From contig DCHK01000038.1 in the NCBI GenBank assembly GCA_002315615.1, positions 39,356 to 50,359 of the forward strand: a stretch of 11,004 nt of DNA, in the 5' to 3' direction. Made by a program: the position numbers and the translations under genes. Below are positions 1 through 7,136 of the stretch, piece after piece. The notes beneath the pieces are model-generated. The model worked only from the letters and a program-made list of their open reading frames with translations. It was not told where the DNA came from and searched no databases. This stretch comes from Bacteroidales bacterium UBA1754 (GTDB lineage: Bacteria; Bacteroidota; Bacteroidia; Bacteroidales; Paludibacteraceae). The stretch's first letter is position 1, and the number at the start of each line of letters is the position of its first letter.

Positions 1-48
1 TAAACAAAAGCAATAGAGCGTGTAATTCATACGAACTACACGCTCTAT
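1..48 (-). terminator. Rho-independent terminator downstream of dnaK
   Basis: A perfect 12-bp inverted repeat (13-24 with 37-48, ATAGAGCGTGTA on the + strand) can extend by three more pairs across one mismatch to a 4-base loop. Read on the minus strand, the stem is followed at once by a T-rich run (TGCTTTTGTTTA, 12-1). It begins 25 bases after the dnaK stop codon. The stem plus U-tract geometry is that of an intrinsic terminator. The stem is nearly symmetric, but the + strand side lacks a good T run, so it serves dnaK. Confidence 0.85.
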
Positions 49-73
49 CTATAAAGATGTTGTTTTAATGGTT

Positions 74-2005
74 TTATTTTACTTCTTCAAAATCAGCGTC
101 TTGAACATTGTCGCCACCTTGATTGCCACCGTTAGACTGACCACCTTGTTGTGCGCCGTCGAAAGGATTGCCTTGCGCGCCACCTTGTGCGTTTTGAGCG
201 TTAGCAGCGTTATACATATCCTGGCTTGCAGCGTGGAAAGCGTCGTTCAACTCTTTCATTGCAGCATCAATTTGGTCGATGTTTTGAGCCTTGTGAGCAT
301 CTTTCAATTTTGCAAGAGCAGATTCGATAGGTGCTTTTTTGTCGGTAGGAATTTTGTCGCCAAGTTCTTTCAACTGCTTTTCGGTTTGGAAAATCATACC
401 GTCGGCTTGATTGAGTTTGTCGATGCGTTCTTTTTCTTTTTTGTCGTTTTCGGCGTTTGCTTCCGCTTCTGCTTTCATACGTTTAATTTCGTCGTCGCTC
501 AATCCAGATGATGCTTCAATACGGATTTTTTGTTCCTTACCTGTTGCTTTATCTTTGGCTGATACATTCAAAATACCATTGGCATCAATATCGAATGTTA
601 CTTCGATTTGAGGTACACCACGTGGAGCGGCAGGAATACCATCGAGGTTGAACATACCGATTTGTTTGTTGTCGCGTGCCATAGGACGTTCTCCTTGCAA
701 TACGTTGATTTGTACGCTTGGTTGATTGTCGCTGGCAGTAGAGAATACTTCCGATTTCTTGGTTGGGATTGTTGTGTTGGCATCAATCAATTTTGTCATT
801 ACGCCACCCATAGTTTCAATACCCAAAGAAAGTGGAGTTACATCTAACAAAAGCACATCTTTTACTTCGCCAGTGAGTACACCACCTTGAATAGCAGCAC
901 CTACTGCAACTACTTCATCAGGATTTACGCCTTTAGAAGGAGTTTTGCCGAAGAATTTTTGAACTGCATCCTGAATAGCAGGAATACGAGTAGAACCACC
1001 TACAAGAATAATTTCATCAATGTCTGAAGTGCTTAAACCTGCATTTTGCAAAGCAGAACGGCAAGGTGCTATAGTACGTTGAATTAAATCATCGACTAAT
1101 TGTTCAAATTTTGCACGTGTAAGTGTGCGAACCAAGTGGCGTGGCATACCATCAACTGGCATAATGTAAGGCAAGTTGATTTCGGTAGAAGTAGTGTTTG
1201 AAAGTTCGATTTTTGCTTTTTCTGCAGCTTCTTTCAAACGTTGCAATGCCATTGGGTCTTTGCTCAAATCTACACCACTGTTTTCGTCTTTGAATTCTTG
1301 TACCAACCATTCAATAATTCTGTGGTCGAAATCATCACCACCAAGGTGTGTATCACCATCGGTTGCTTTTACTTCGAATACGCCGTCGCCAAGTTCAAGT
1401 ACAGAAACATCGTGAGTACCGCCACCGCAGTCGAAAACAACGATTTTCATATCCTTGTTCTTTTTATCAAGTCCGTAAGCCAAAGCTGCTGCTGTAGGTT
1501 CGTTCACGATACGGCGAACTTTGAGTCCTGCAATTTCTCCGGCTTCTTTTGTTGCCTGACGTTGAGAGTCGCTAAAGTAAGCAGGCACTGTGATAACGGC
1601 TTCGGTAACTTCTGTTCCAAGATAATCTTCGGCAGTTTTCTTCATTTTTTGAAGAATGATAGCAGAGATTTCTTGTGGAGTGTATAAACGTCCGTCGATA
1701 TCTACACGTGGAGTGTTGTTGTCGCCTTTTGCTACTTTGTAAGGTACACGACTGATTTCTTTCTCCAAACGATCGTAAGTTTCACCCATAAAACGTTTGA
1801 TAGAGAACACTGTTTTGTGAGGATTGGTGATAGCTTGACGTTTAGCAGGGTCGCCCACTTTGCGTTCGCCACCATCAACAAAACCGATTACAGAAGGAGT
1901 TGTACGTTTTCCTTCGCTGTTTGCGATAACGATTGGTTCGTTACCTTCCATTACTGCCACACAAGAGTTGGTAGTACCTAAGTCAATTCCAATTATTTTT
2001 CCCAT
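74..2005 (-). CDS. dnaK: Hsp70 chaperone DnaK
   Basis: This is the cytoplasmic Hsp70 chaperone, which binds unfolded segments in cycles of ATP hydrolysis with DnaJ and GrpE. Its 643 residues are full length for the family. The nucleotide-binding domain shows IDLGTTNS (7-14), a variant phosphate-2 loop DCGGGTHD (192-199, usually DLGGGTFD) and VGGSTRIP (335-342). The interdomain linker DVLLLDVTPLSLG (383-395) leads into the substrate-binding domain. A helical lid follows from about 500, then a Gly/Gln/Asn-rich tail ending DADFEEVK, a tail I recognise from Bacteroides DnaK. The start is the only ATG ahead of the IIGIDLG strand. The gene stands alone: a terminator lies on each side and dnaJ and grpE are not in the window. 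Its upstream region carries a promoter-like box and repeated TTGGCA motifs, so it is probably regulated separately from the division genes. Confidence 0.98.
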   Translation of the reverse strand: MGKIIGIDLGTTNSCVAVMEGNEPIVIANSEGKRTTPSVIGFVDGGERKVGDPAKRQAITNPHKTVFSIKRFMGETYDRLEKEISRVPYKVAKGDNNTPRVDIDGRLYTPQEISAIILQKMKKTAEDYLGTEVTEAVITVPAYFSDSQRQATKEAGEIAGLKVRRIVNEPTAAALAYGLDKKNKDMKIVVFDCGGGTHDVSVLELGDGVFEVKATDGDTHLGGDDFDHRIIEWLVQEFKDENSGVDLSKDPMALQRLKEAAEKAKIELSNTTSTEINLPYIMPVDGMPRHLVRTLTRAKFEQLVDDLIQRTIAPCRSALQNAGLSTSDIDEIILVGGSTRIPAIQDAVQKFFGKTPSKGVNPDEVVAVGAAIQGGVLTGEVKDVLLLDVTPLSLGIETMGGVMTKLIDANTTIPTKKSEVFSTASDNQPSVQINVLQGERPMARDNKQIGMFNLDGIPAAPRGVPQIEVTFDIDANGILNVSAKDKATGKEQKIRIEASSGLSDDEIKRMKAEAEANAENDKKEKERIDKLNQADGMIFQTEKQLKELGDKIPTDKKAPIESALAKLKDAHKAQNIDQIDAAMKELNDAFHAASQDMYNAANAQNAQGGAQGNPFDGAQQGGQSNGGNQGGDNVQDADFEEVK

Positions 2006-2043
2006 GATTGTTATGTTTTTAAATAGTTAATATTCTTTATTTG

Positions 2044-2071
2044 TTATTTGCGTTTTACGCTTTCGAAATAA
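2044..2071 (-). other. Possible bulged hairpin in the dnaK leader
   Basis: A 6-bp AT stem (2044-2049 with 2066-2071) stacks on a 4-bp GC stem (GCGT 2050-2053 with ACGC 2057-2060), with a 3-base loop and a 5-base bulge at 2061-2065. An overlapping 8-bp palindrome TTTCGAAA occupies 2061-2068. If transcription starts near 2084, this would sit in the 5' untranslated leader of dnaK about 40 bases before the start codon. That is too far to mask the translation start directly. It may be chance structure in AT-rich DNA. Confidence 0.25.
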
Positions 2072-2085
2072 ATAACATCAATTTT

Positions 2086-2115
2086 TGTGCCAAACATAAA
2101 TATGGGTGTGCCAAA
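2086..2115 (-). repeat. Direct repeat TTTGGCACA x2 upstream of dnaK
   Basis: Two identical 9-mers, TTTGGCACA on the minus strand, lie at 2107-2115 and 2086-2094. They are exactly 21 bp apart, about two turns of the helix. The copy nearer dnaK overlaps the candidate -7 box. The spacing and overlap suggest binding sites for a regulator of dnaK. The copy at 2086-2094 also reads as TGGCAC-N5-TTGAT (2092-2077), close to a sigma-54 element (TGGCAC-N5-TTGCW) but lacking the C of the -12 GC pair. Confidence 0.5.
2091..2098 (-). promoter_or_regulatory. Candidate dnaK promoter -7 box (TATGTTTG)
   Basis: The minus strand reads TATGTTTG, an exact match to the TAnnTTTG -7 element used by the Bacteroidetes primary sigma factor. 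It would place the start of transcription near 2084 and give a leader of roughly 80 bases. No TTTG lies at the usual 19-21 base spacing upstream. The nearest (2112-2115) is only 13 bases away and belongs to the direct repeat. The box is therefore plausible but not complete. Confidence 0.4.
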
Positions 2116-2153
2116 GTTTTTCTGCGAGATTTTTGACATATTTCGATGAGAAG

Positions 2154-2193
2154 TTCTGCCAATTATTACCATATTACTGACATTTTGGCAGAA
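2154..2193. repeat. Inverted repeat TTCTGCCAA / TTGGCAGAA
   Basis: Perfect 9-bp arms at 2154-2162 and 2185-2193 are separated by 22 bp, with centres 31 bp apart (about three helical turns). The arms share the core TTGGCA with the direct repeats at 2086-2115. The site lies between the terminator of the upstream operon and the candidate dnaK promoter. There is no T run after it, so it is not a terminator. It is better read as a protein-binding site for control of dnaK. It does not match the CIRCE element of HrcA. Confidence 0.45.
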
Positions 2194-2208
2194 AAAGCAA
2201 TTGCGAGA

Positions 2209-2250
2209 TGGAAAAATAAAGGACTGAAAATCTTTCGAGATTCAGTCCTT
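2209..2250 (-). terminator. Rho-independent terminator ending the murC-yqeY operon
   Basis: AAGGACTG (2219-2226) pairs with CAGTCCTT (2243-2250), and the inner arms AATCT (2229-2233) and AGATT (2238-2242) close a 4-base loop after a 2-base bulge. Alternatively, 2219-2228 pairs without a gap to 2241-2250. On the minus strand the stem is followed by TTTATTTTTCC (2218-2208). It lies 23 bases after the stop codon of the GatB/YqeY gene. This is a classic intrinsic terminator and separates dnaK from the division operon. Confidence 0.9.
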
Positions 2251-2273
2251 ACATATATTATATGTTATGTTTG

Positions 2274-2723
2274 TTATGCGAGCAATGATTTAACTTTGTC
2301 TGAAATGGCGCGTCCTTCGGCTTTTCCTGCTAATTTTTTAGATGCGATGCCCATAACTTTTCCCATTTCTTTAATAGAAGTAACGCCAGTTTCGGTAATT
2401 ATTGCTTTGATAGCAGCGGTGAGTTCTTCGTCGCTCATTTGCTTTGGAAGATATTCTTCAATAACAGCCATTTCTGCCAATTCGTTCTCAGCCAATTCTG
2501 GTCGATTTTGCTCGTTGAATATTTGTGCAGATTCTTTGCGCTGTTTTGCCATTTTTTGAAGAATTTTCAGTGCGGCGTCGTCTGTCAATTCGCCATCGGA
2601 GCCTTTAGACGTTTTTGCTTCGAGAAACTCTTTTTTTATTCCTCGTAATGTTTCGAGTCTTACTTTTTCTTTCGCGAGCATCGCTTTTTTGATGTCTTCG
2701 CTGATTTGTTCAAATAGTGCCAT
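2274..2723 (-). CDS. GatB/YqeY domain protein
   Basis: This 149-residue cytoplasmic protein matches the stand-alone YqeY family over its full length. It has the N-terminal helical stretch with LRGIKKEF (25-32), then KMAKQRKESAQIF (57-69), EEYLPKQMS (89-97) and EMGKVMG (118-124), followed by the glycine-containing helical end. The family is related to the tail domain of GatB, the tRNA-dependent amidotransferase subunit that contacts tRNA. The role of the stand-alone protein is not settled, so no catalytic function is claimed. It begins 5 bases after the ftsZ stop codon and ends just before a strong terminator, so it is the last gene of the murC-ftsZ operon. From memory, a YqeY gene directly after ftsZ is a common arrangement in Bacteroidetes. 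Confidence 0.93.
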   Translation of the reverse strand: MALFEQISEDIKKAMLAKEKVRLETLRGIKKEFLEAKTSKGSDGELTDDAALKILQKMAKQRKESAQIFNEQNRPELAENELAEMAVIEEYLPKQMSDEELTAAIKAIITETGVTSIKEMGKVMGIASKKLAGKAEGRAISDKVKSLLA

Positions 2724-2728
2724 AGTAA

Positions 2729-3886
2729 TTATTTTTTTCTATTGTATGCTGGTTCGTTTGTTAATTTTGCTATCCATTCCTCGTCAGATTTAAAATTTTT
2801 TCTCTCTGGAGTGATTATTTTATTGGTGTTGTATAAATCGTCAATATTGATTTTTACAATATTCGATTCTCCAGAAATGGCTTCTGTCGAAGCGCGGAAA
2901 CCAGATGCAAGAACCGTAATTTTAACAGAATCTTTATCTTCCAAATCGTCAAAAGCGGCACCCCAGATGAAATCTTCAGTAGGATATTGAAGTTTCGCCA
3001 TAAAATCTTTAATTTGTTTGATTTCTTTTGGCTTGATTTGGTTCTCTTTTGATGTGTGAATATCAAAAAGGATTTTTCGTGCTTTACGGATATCTTGGTT
3101 GTTCAACAAAGGAGAGTTTAGAGCGTCTTCGATGGCATCTTTAATTCTTTCTTCACCCTTGCCTACCCCCGTATTCATTATTGCCATACCTCCATTTCTA
3201 AGGATGGTGCAAACATCAGCGAAATCGACATTGATGTAGCCTTCATAGTTAATAAGTTCGGTAATGCCTTTTACTGCATTTGAGGCCACATCGTCCACTT
3301 TGTTAAATGCTATAGACAAGTCATCGTCTGGGTAATGATCAATAAGTCGTTCGTTGTTAACAATCAGCATAGCGTCAACGTATTGTTGCATTTCTTCAAC
3401 ACCTTTGAGTGCCATCTCGATTTTATTGCCCATTTCAAATTCAAAAGGGATGGTTACTACGCCGATGGTAAGAATATTCATTTCTTTGGCATACTTTGCC
3501 ACTACAGGTGCAGCTCCGGTTCCCGTTCCGCCTCCCATTCCCGCTGTAATGAATACCATTTTTGTGTTGTCTGCGAGAACTACTTTGATTTCTTTTTCTG
3601 ATTCTTCTGCCGCTTTTTTTGCTATTTCAGGTTTTGCTCCAGCACCGAGTCCATGTGTTGTCTCTGGACCAAGTTGTATTTTTGTGTCAATATTTGCTTT
3701 ATCAAGTGCTAATGCATCTGTATTCATTATGACAAGTGAAACGTTTTGCAAACCTATTTCTTTAAGGTGCTTCACTGTATTGCTTCCACCACCACCTACA
3801 CCGATTACTTTTATGATAGAAGATTCGCCCTTATTGAAAATAAAATCTAAAGTTTTCTCGTCTTCTTTTATTATTTCATTTTCCAT
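2729..3886 (-). CDS. ftsZ: Cell division GTPase FtsZ
   Basis: FtsZ is the tubulin-like GTPase that polymerises at mid-cell to form the division ring. The 385-residue protein has every key element: GVGGGGSN (29-36), GLGAGAKPEIAKKAAEES (79-96), the tubulin signature GGGTGTGAAP (118-127) and the T7 synergy loop NVDFADV (219-225) with both acidic residues needed for GTP hydrolysis across the interface. The globular part ends near TVLASGF (324-330). A short linker of about 45 residues leads to the C-terminal peptide NEPAYNRKK, the segment that binds FtsA and matches the PAYxRR form of this phylum. The ATG is preceded by an A-rich leader 5 bases after the ftsA stop. A cysteine follows the T7 loop (C226) where Lys or Arg is more usual. 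It is certainly functional by sequence. Confidence 0.98.
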   Translation of the reverse strand: MENEIIKEDEKTLDFIFNKGESSIIKVIGVGGGGSNTVKHLKEIGLQNVSLVIMNTDALALDKANIDTKIQLGPETTHGLGAGAKPEIAKKAAEESEKEIKVVLADNTKMVFITAGMGGGTGTGAAPVVAKYAKEMNILTIGVVTIPFEFEMGNKIEMALKGVEEMQQYVDAMLIVNNERLIDHYPDDDLSIAFNKVDDVASNAVKGITELINYEGYINVDFADVCTILRNGGMAIMNTGVGKGEERIKDAIEDALNSPLLNNQDIRKARKILFDIHTSKENQIKPKEIKQIKDFMAKLQYPTEDFIWGAAFDDLEDKDSVKITVLASGFRASTEAISGESNIVKINIDDLYNTNKIITPERKNFKSDEEWIAKLTNEPAYNRKK

Positions 3887-3891
3887 TTTTT

Positions 3892-4977
3892 TTAATTTTC
3901 TTTTGTTTTTTCTTTTGATTTTTCTTGTTCAAAAATAATATCAATTAAATTTTCAATGATATTTTTCTCTTTTTTCTTGCTAGGAGTACTGGTTTGTTCG
4001 ATTATCTTTATCTCTTCTACGCAATTTTCGTTGTTTTGTAGTAATAAGATACCTTTCACTGCTGCATTGTAGAAACCTTCAAATCCAATGTTAGTAGGTT
4101 TAATATTGGTCTTTTTTTCTATAAAACGGTGTAGTCCATTTAATTTAGAACCATTCCCTGTAATAAAAATTCCTCCATTGAGTACGATGTTTTGAAAAGA
4201 TTCTATTGTGTCCCAAATAAAATTGCACCAAATTTCTTGAACACGTGCTTCTGTGATATCTGCTAATTCCTTGACGGAAATTTTTATATTTTCTCCGTCT
4301 TTGTTTTGGCAATAAATGTCGTCCAATTGCGAGATATTGTCCGTATTTGACGTGGCTTTTTCTATTTTTAGCATTTCAGCATCTTCTAATTTCAAACTAT
4401 AAATGTTTTGAATGTCAAACGTGATATTATTTCCTCCTATAGGGTGAATGGCAAGCTCTCCAATTTTCTTGTCAATGTATAACACCATTGAAGTGGTGTC
4501 CTCCCCGAAATCTACGATAAGGCAATTCTTGCTTTGGGCTTCGGCGGGTACGCAGTTGGCTAAAGCATTAGGACTTGAGAAAATGCCTTTAAGTGTGATT
4601 CCTATTGTTTCAAAAACATTTTTGATTTTTTCGTAGTTTTCTTTTTTTATGTAAGTCTTTTGGTTGTCAATGCCTTGGCTGTTTGAAAATGATACCAGTG
4701 AAATAGAATAATCATTGATGCAGACATACGCATACTTGATTTCAAGTTTCTTTTCTGTGTTTTGCAAGACGTTATTTAGCTTGTCAATTACTATTTTAAC
4801 TTTGAATGTGATATCATCTATATATCCTTTTAGCACACCATTTTGAATGCAACCATTTGACGGCTCGCTTTGTGTTGTTATTATAGAAATCTCATTATCG
4901 CCCGATTTCTTTGCCAATACACCTGTGATGTTGGTGTGACCGAAATAAATTACAGCTATAAATTTTTCGTCTTCCAT
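3892..4977 (-). CDS. ftsA: Divergent, compact FtsA-like actin-family protein
   Basis: FtsA is the actin-family protein that anchors FtsZ to the inner membrane and recruits later division proteins. Position between ftsQ and ftsZ and several motifs support this: AEMLKIEKA (200-208), ELADITEARVQEI (237-249), the adenosine loop GGIFITGNGSKLNGL (268-282), NAAVKGILL (304-312) and a C-terminal amphipathic segment NIIENLIDIIFEQE (339-352) fit for membrane targeting. At 361 residues it is shorter than E. coli FtsA (about 420). SNSQGI (98-103) is followed after about 10 residues by the helix NYEKIKNVFETIGI (114-127). In E. coli FtsA the subdomain 1C (SHS2) lies between these points, so 1C seems absent. 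The phosphate loops are degenerate: YFGHTN (11-16) for DxGTxK, and DFGEDTTS (156-163) for DxGGGTTD. ATP binding is doubtful. The reading frame is intact and the gaps to ftsQ and ftsZ are 24 and 5 bases. Confidence 0.88.
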   Translation of the reverse strand: MEDEKFIAVIYFGHTNITGVLAKKSGDNEISIITTQSEPSNGCIQNGVLKGYIDDITFKVKIVIDKLNNVLQNTEKKLEIKYAYVCINDYSISLVSFSNSQGIDNQKTYIKKENYEKIKNVFETIGITLKGIFSSPNALANCVPAEAQSKNCLIVDFGEDTTSMVLYIDKKIGELAIHPIGGNNITFDIQNIYSLKLEDAEMLKIEKATSNTDNISQLDDIYCQNKDGENIKISVKELADITEARVQEIWCNFIWDTIESFQNIVLNGGIFITGNGSKLNGLHRFIEKKTNIKPTNIGFEGFYNAAVKGILLLQNNENCVEEIKIIEQTSTPSKKKEKNIIENLIDIIFEQEKSKEKTKEN

Positions 4978-5001
4978 ATATTTGTTATTTTTTTTGTTTT
5001 C

Positions 5002-5742
5002 CTAATATTTTGTGCAAACAATTTGATTTTTGTATTTCAAATTGATGATTTTGTATTTGTTCCAACCCACTTTGTTGAGTCCTTTTTCGTAGAAAAGTTC
5101 CATATTTTCCAACTTCTCTTCAAATTTGTCCAAACTGCCTAATTTTATGGTGTAATTGCCAACTCGTGGCACAAGTTCAATTTCATTGTTTGGAACAATG
5201 TTTATTTGCTCAATTTGCGCATCCCAAAAATCATCGTCATTGATGTATGTGATGAAATCGTACAATTCGTTTTTTACAAAAGTTTTGTTGATATATCCAG
5301 TTACAATAGGAACATCGGCTGCAAAATTTTGTGGAATCGGCATTTCTTCGTGGTCATTGTCGATGTAAAAATTATTTTTGCCAGACAGTACTCTAAAAAT
5401 TGGATTTCTTTGATAAACATCGATACAAACGCATTTGTTTGCAGTGCGATAACATTCAGCATTTTTCACAACGGGATGTCTTTCAATAGCGGTTTCTATT
5501 TTTGTCAAATCTATTTTCCCCATTTGCGAACCGATTGGTGAAAGTTTTTCTTTTTTCAGAATATTGTTGATGTTTTGCTCATTTATAAATTTTAAAACTG
5601 AACTGTCTTTGATGCAGATTTTTACATCGTTGCAAATATTGTCGTCATCAATGCGATGGAAATAGCAAAGTGTAAAAATGAAATATCCGAACATTGTAAT
5701 AATGCACAATACTATTAGAATATTTCGGATGATTTTTTTCAT
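5002..5742 (-). CDS. ftsQ: Cell division protein FtsQ
   Basis: FtsQ (DivIB) is a bitopic inner-membrane protein whose periplasmic part bridges early and late divisome proteins. The 246 residues show a short basic N-terminus (MKKIIR), one membrane segment (about 7-28) and a periplasmic domain. A POTRA-like part spans roughly 40-118, including LTKIETAIERHPVVKNAEC (79-97) and the strand ending IDVYQRNPIFRV (107-118). The FtsQ beta domain follows, closing with INLKYKNQIVCTK (233-245), an ending I associate with Bacteroidetes FtsQ. Six cysteines lie on the predicted periplasmic side (37, 43, 97, 104, 106, 243), which is many for an exported domain. It follows murC after a single base and precedes ftsA by 24, so it is translated from the same message. 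Sequence similarity within this family is low, so the call leans partly on gene order. Confidence 0.92.
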   Translation of the reverse strand: MKKIIRNILIVLCIITMFGYFIFTLCYFHRIDDDNICNDVKICIKDSSVLKFINEQNINNILKKEKLSPIGSQMGKIDLTKIETAIERHPVVKNAECYRTANKCVCIDVYQRNPIFRVLSGKNNFYIDNDHEEMPIPQNFAADVPIVTGYINKTFVKNELYDFITYINDDDFWDAQIEQINIVPNNEIELVPRVGNYTIKLGSLDKFEEKLENMELFYEKGLNKVGWNKYKIINLKYKNQIVCTKY

Positions 5743-5743
5743 T

Positions 5744-7111
5744 TTATCGTGTTTCTAATGCGTTTTTTACTTGTGGAACCAATAATTCGATGTCGCCTGC
5801 GCCGATGGTAATGTAAACATCGTAATCGGTGTCTTTCAGTTTTTCGCAAAGTTCTTCTTTTAGGCAAAGCGATTTATCCTCAGCAGTTATTTCATCTAAA
5901 ATAACTTTTGAAGTGATGCCAGGTATTGGTTTTTCGCGTGCAGGGTAAATTGGCAAAAGTATTACGCCGTTCAGTAGCGAAAGCGATTTTGCGAAATCCT
6001 TGTAAAAGTCGCGTGTGCGTGTAAACAAATGTGGTTGGAAAATACCCAAAATTTTCTTGTCGGGATAAAGATTTCTGATAGAAGATATGCACGCTTTCAG
6101 TTCTTCGGGATGATGAGCATAGTCGTCAATCAATACGCATTTTTCGTTTTTCAAAATGAAATTAAAGCGTCGGTTTGTTCCTTTGAAAGTTGCCATTGCC
6201 TCACGAATTTCTTCGTCATTCACGCCGTTGAGGTGGGCAATAGCCATAGCAGCCACACCGTTTTCAATATTCACCATAACGGGTACACCCAAACTGATGT
6301 CGTTGATGCGAGTGTTTGGTGCAACGAAGTCGAAATGAATTTCGCCATTGCCGATTTTTATATTTTCTGCGTAAAAGTCGGCTTTTTCGGTAGCGGAGTA
6401 GGTGTAAATTTTTACGCCATTTTGTACGCGTGGATTCATTGCTAAACCTTTTTTCATCACAAGGCAACCGGCTGGTTGTATAAGTGATGTGAAATGCTCG
6501 AAACTTTCAATGTATGCTTCGTGTGTGCCGTAAATGTCAAGATGGTCGGCATCGACAGCGGTAACTACAGCCATATATGGCGAAAGTTGGTGAAACGAGC
6601 GGTCGAATTCGTCGGCTTCAATCACCACAAGGTCGCTTCGGTCGGAGAGCAAAAGGTTGCTTTCGTAATTTTGCGAAATTCCACCAAGAAAAGCATTGCA
6701 ATCAACGTGACTTTGTTTTAGCAAATGTGCAGTCATCGACGAAGTGGTAGTTTTGCCGTGTGTGCCAGCAACGCAAAGTCCACGTTCGGTACGAGTGATT
6801 TCGCCCAAAACTTGTGCGCGTTTTTCTATTGTAAATCCGTTGTTTTTGAAATATACAAGTTCTTGGTTGTCAACAGGAATAGCAGGCGTGAAAACCACAA
6901 GTGTATCTTGCGTGTTGCGGTATTCTGGTTCTATCAGTCTAATGTCTTCTTCGTAATGAATATTGATACCTTCGTCTTCGAGTGCACGGCAAAGCGCACT
7001 ACGTGTGCGGTCGTAACCTGCCACATTGTGTCCTTTTGATTTGAAATAGCGAGCAATGGCACTCATTCCAATGCCCCCAATACCAAGAAAATAGAAGTTT
7101 TTATATTTCAT
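5744..7111 (-). CDS. murC: UDP-N-acetylmuramate--L-alanine ligase MurC
   Basis: MurC joins L-alanine to UDP-MurNAc with ATP, the first amino-acid step of peptidoglycan precursor synthesis in the cytoplasm. The 455 residues are standard. The N-terminal UDP-binding domain has GIGGIGMSAIA (10-20), and the central ATPase domain has the P-loop GTHGKTTT (116-123), EADEFDRSF (165-173) and DADHLDIY (187-194). The C-terminal domain carries GTNRRF (311-316), DDYAHHPEE (329-337) and FQPHLFTRT (358-366). The DYAHHP and QPHxFTRT motifs separate it from MurD, MurE and MurF. It is the first gene of the second block: a promoter-like box lies 26 bases upstream and a terminator for murG lies before that. The ftsQ start codon follows its stop after one base. 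Confidence 0.98.
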   Translation of the reverse strand: MKYKNFYFLGIGGIGMSAIARYFKSKGHNVAGYDRTRSALCRALEDEGINIHYEEDIRLIEPEYRNTQDTLVVFTPAIPVDNQELVYFKNNGFTIEKRAQVLGEITRTERGLCVAGTHGKTTTSSMTAHLLKQSHVDCNAFLGGISQNYESNLLLSDRSDLVVIEADEFDRSFHQLSPYMAVVTAVDADHLDIYGTHEAYIESFEHFTSLIQPAGCLVMKKGLAMNPRVQNGVKIYTYSATEKADFYAENIKIGNGEIHFDFVAPNTRINDISLGVPVMVNIENGVAAMAIAHLNGVNDEEIREAMATFKGTNRRFNFILKNEKCVLIDDYAHHPEELKACISSIRNLYPDKKILGIFQPHLFTRTRDFYKDFAKSLSLLNGVILLPIYPAREKPIPGITSKVILDEITAEDKSLCLKEELCEKLKDTDYDVYITIGAGDIELLVPQVKNALETR

Positions 7112-7136
7112 TCTGCAATTAATGATTTACTGAATA

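Noticed and set aside
1400..1433. DnaK phosphate-2 loop DCGGGTHD instead of DLGGGTFD as a functional oddity
   Set aside because: The glycines, Thr and both Asp residues are kept, and I recall His in place of Phe in other DnaK proteins of this phylum. It is likely normal lineage variation.
1241..1687. A 148-codon + strand open frame opposite dnaK
   Set aside because: It lies wholly within dnaK on the other strand, with Cys/Phe-rich content typical of antisense translation and no recognisable domain.
2006..2218. CIRCE operator for HrcA upstream of dnaK
   Set aside because: The CIRCE arms TTAGCACTC and GAGTGCTAA are not present. The inverted repeat seen has different arms (TTCTGCCAA/TTGGCAGAA) and a 22-base rather than 9-base spacer.
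2146..2559. A + strand open frame spanning the dnaK upstream region and the GatB/YqeY gene
   Set aside because: It runs through a strong terminator stem and antisense to a conserved gene. There is no sign of a promoter or known protein.
3354..3938. A 194-codon open frame on the + strand opposite ftsZ
   Set aside because: It is antisense to the well-conserved ftsZ coding sequence, has biased low-complexity content and no family resemblance. It is a shadow of ftsZ codon use.
3892..4977. FtsA shortened by a frameshift or assembly error
   Set aside because: The frame is continuous from start to stop and all later FtsA motifs are in the same frame. Only about ten codons separate the flanks of the missing part, so no hidden 1C remains in another frame.
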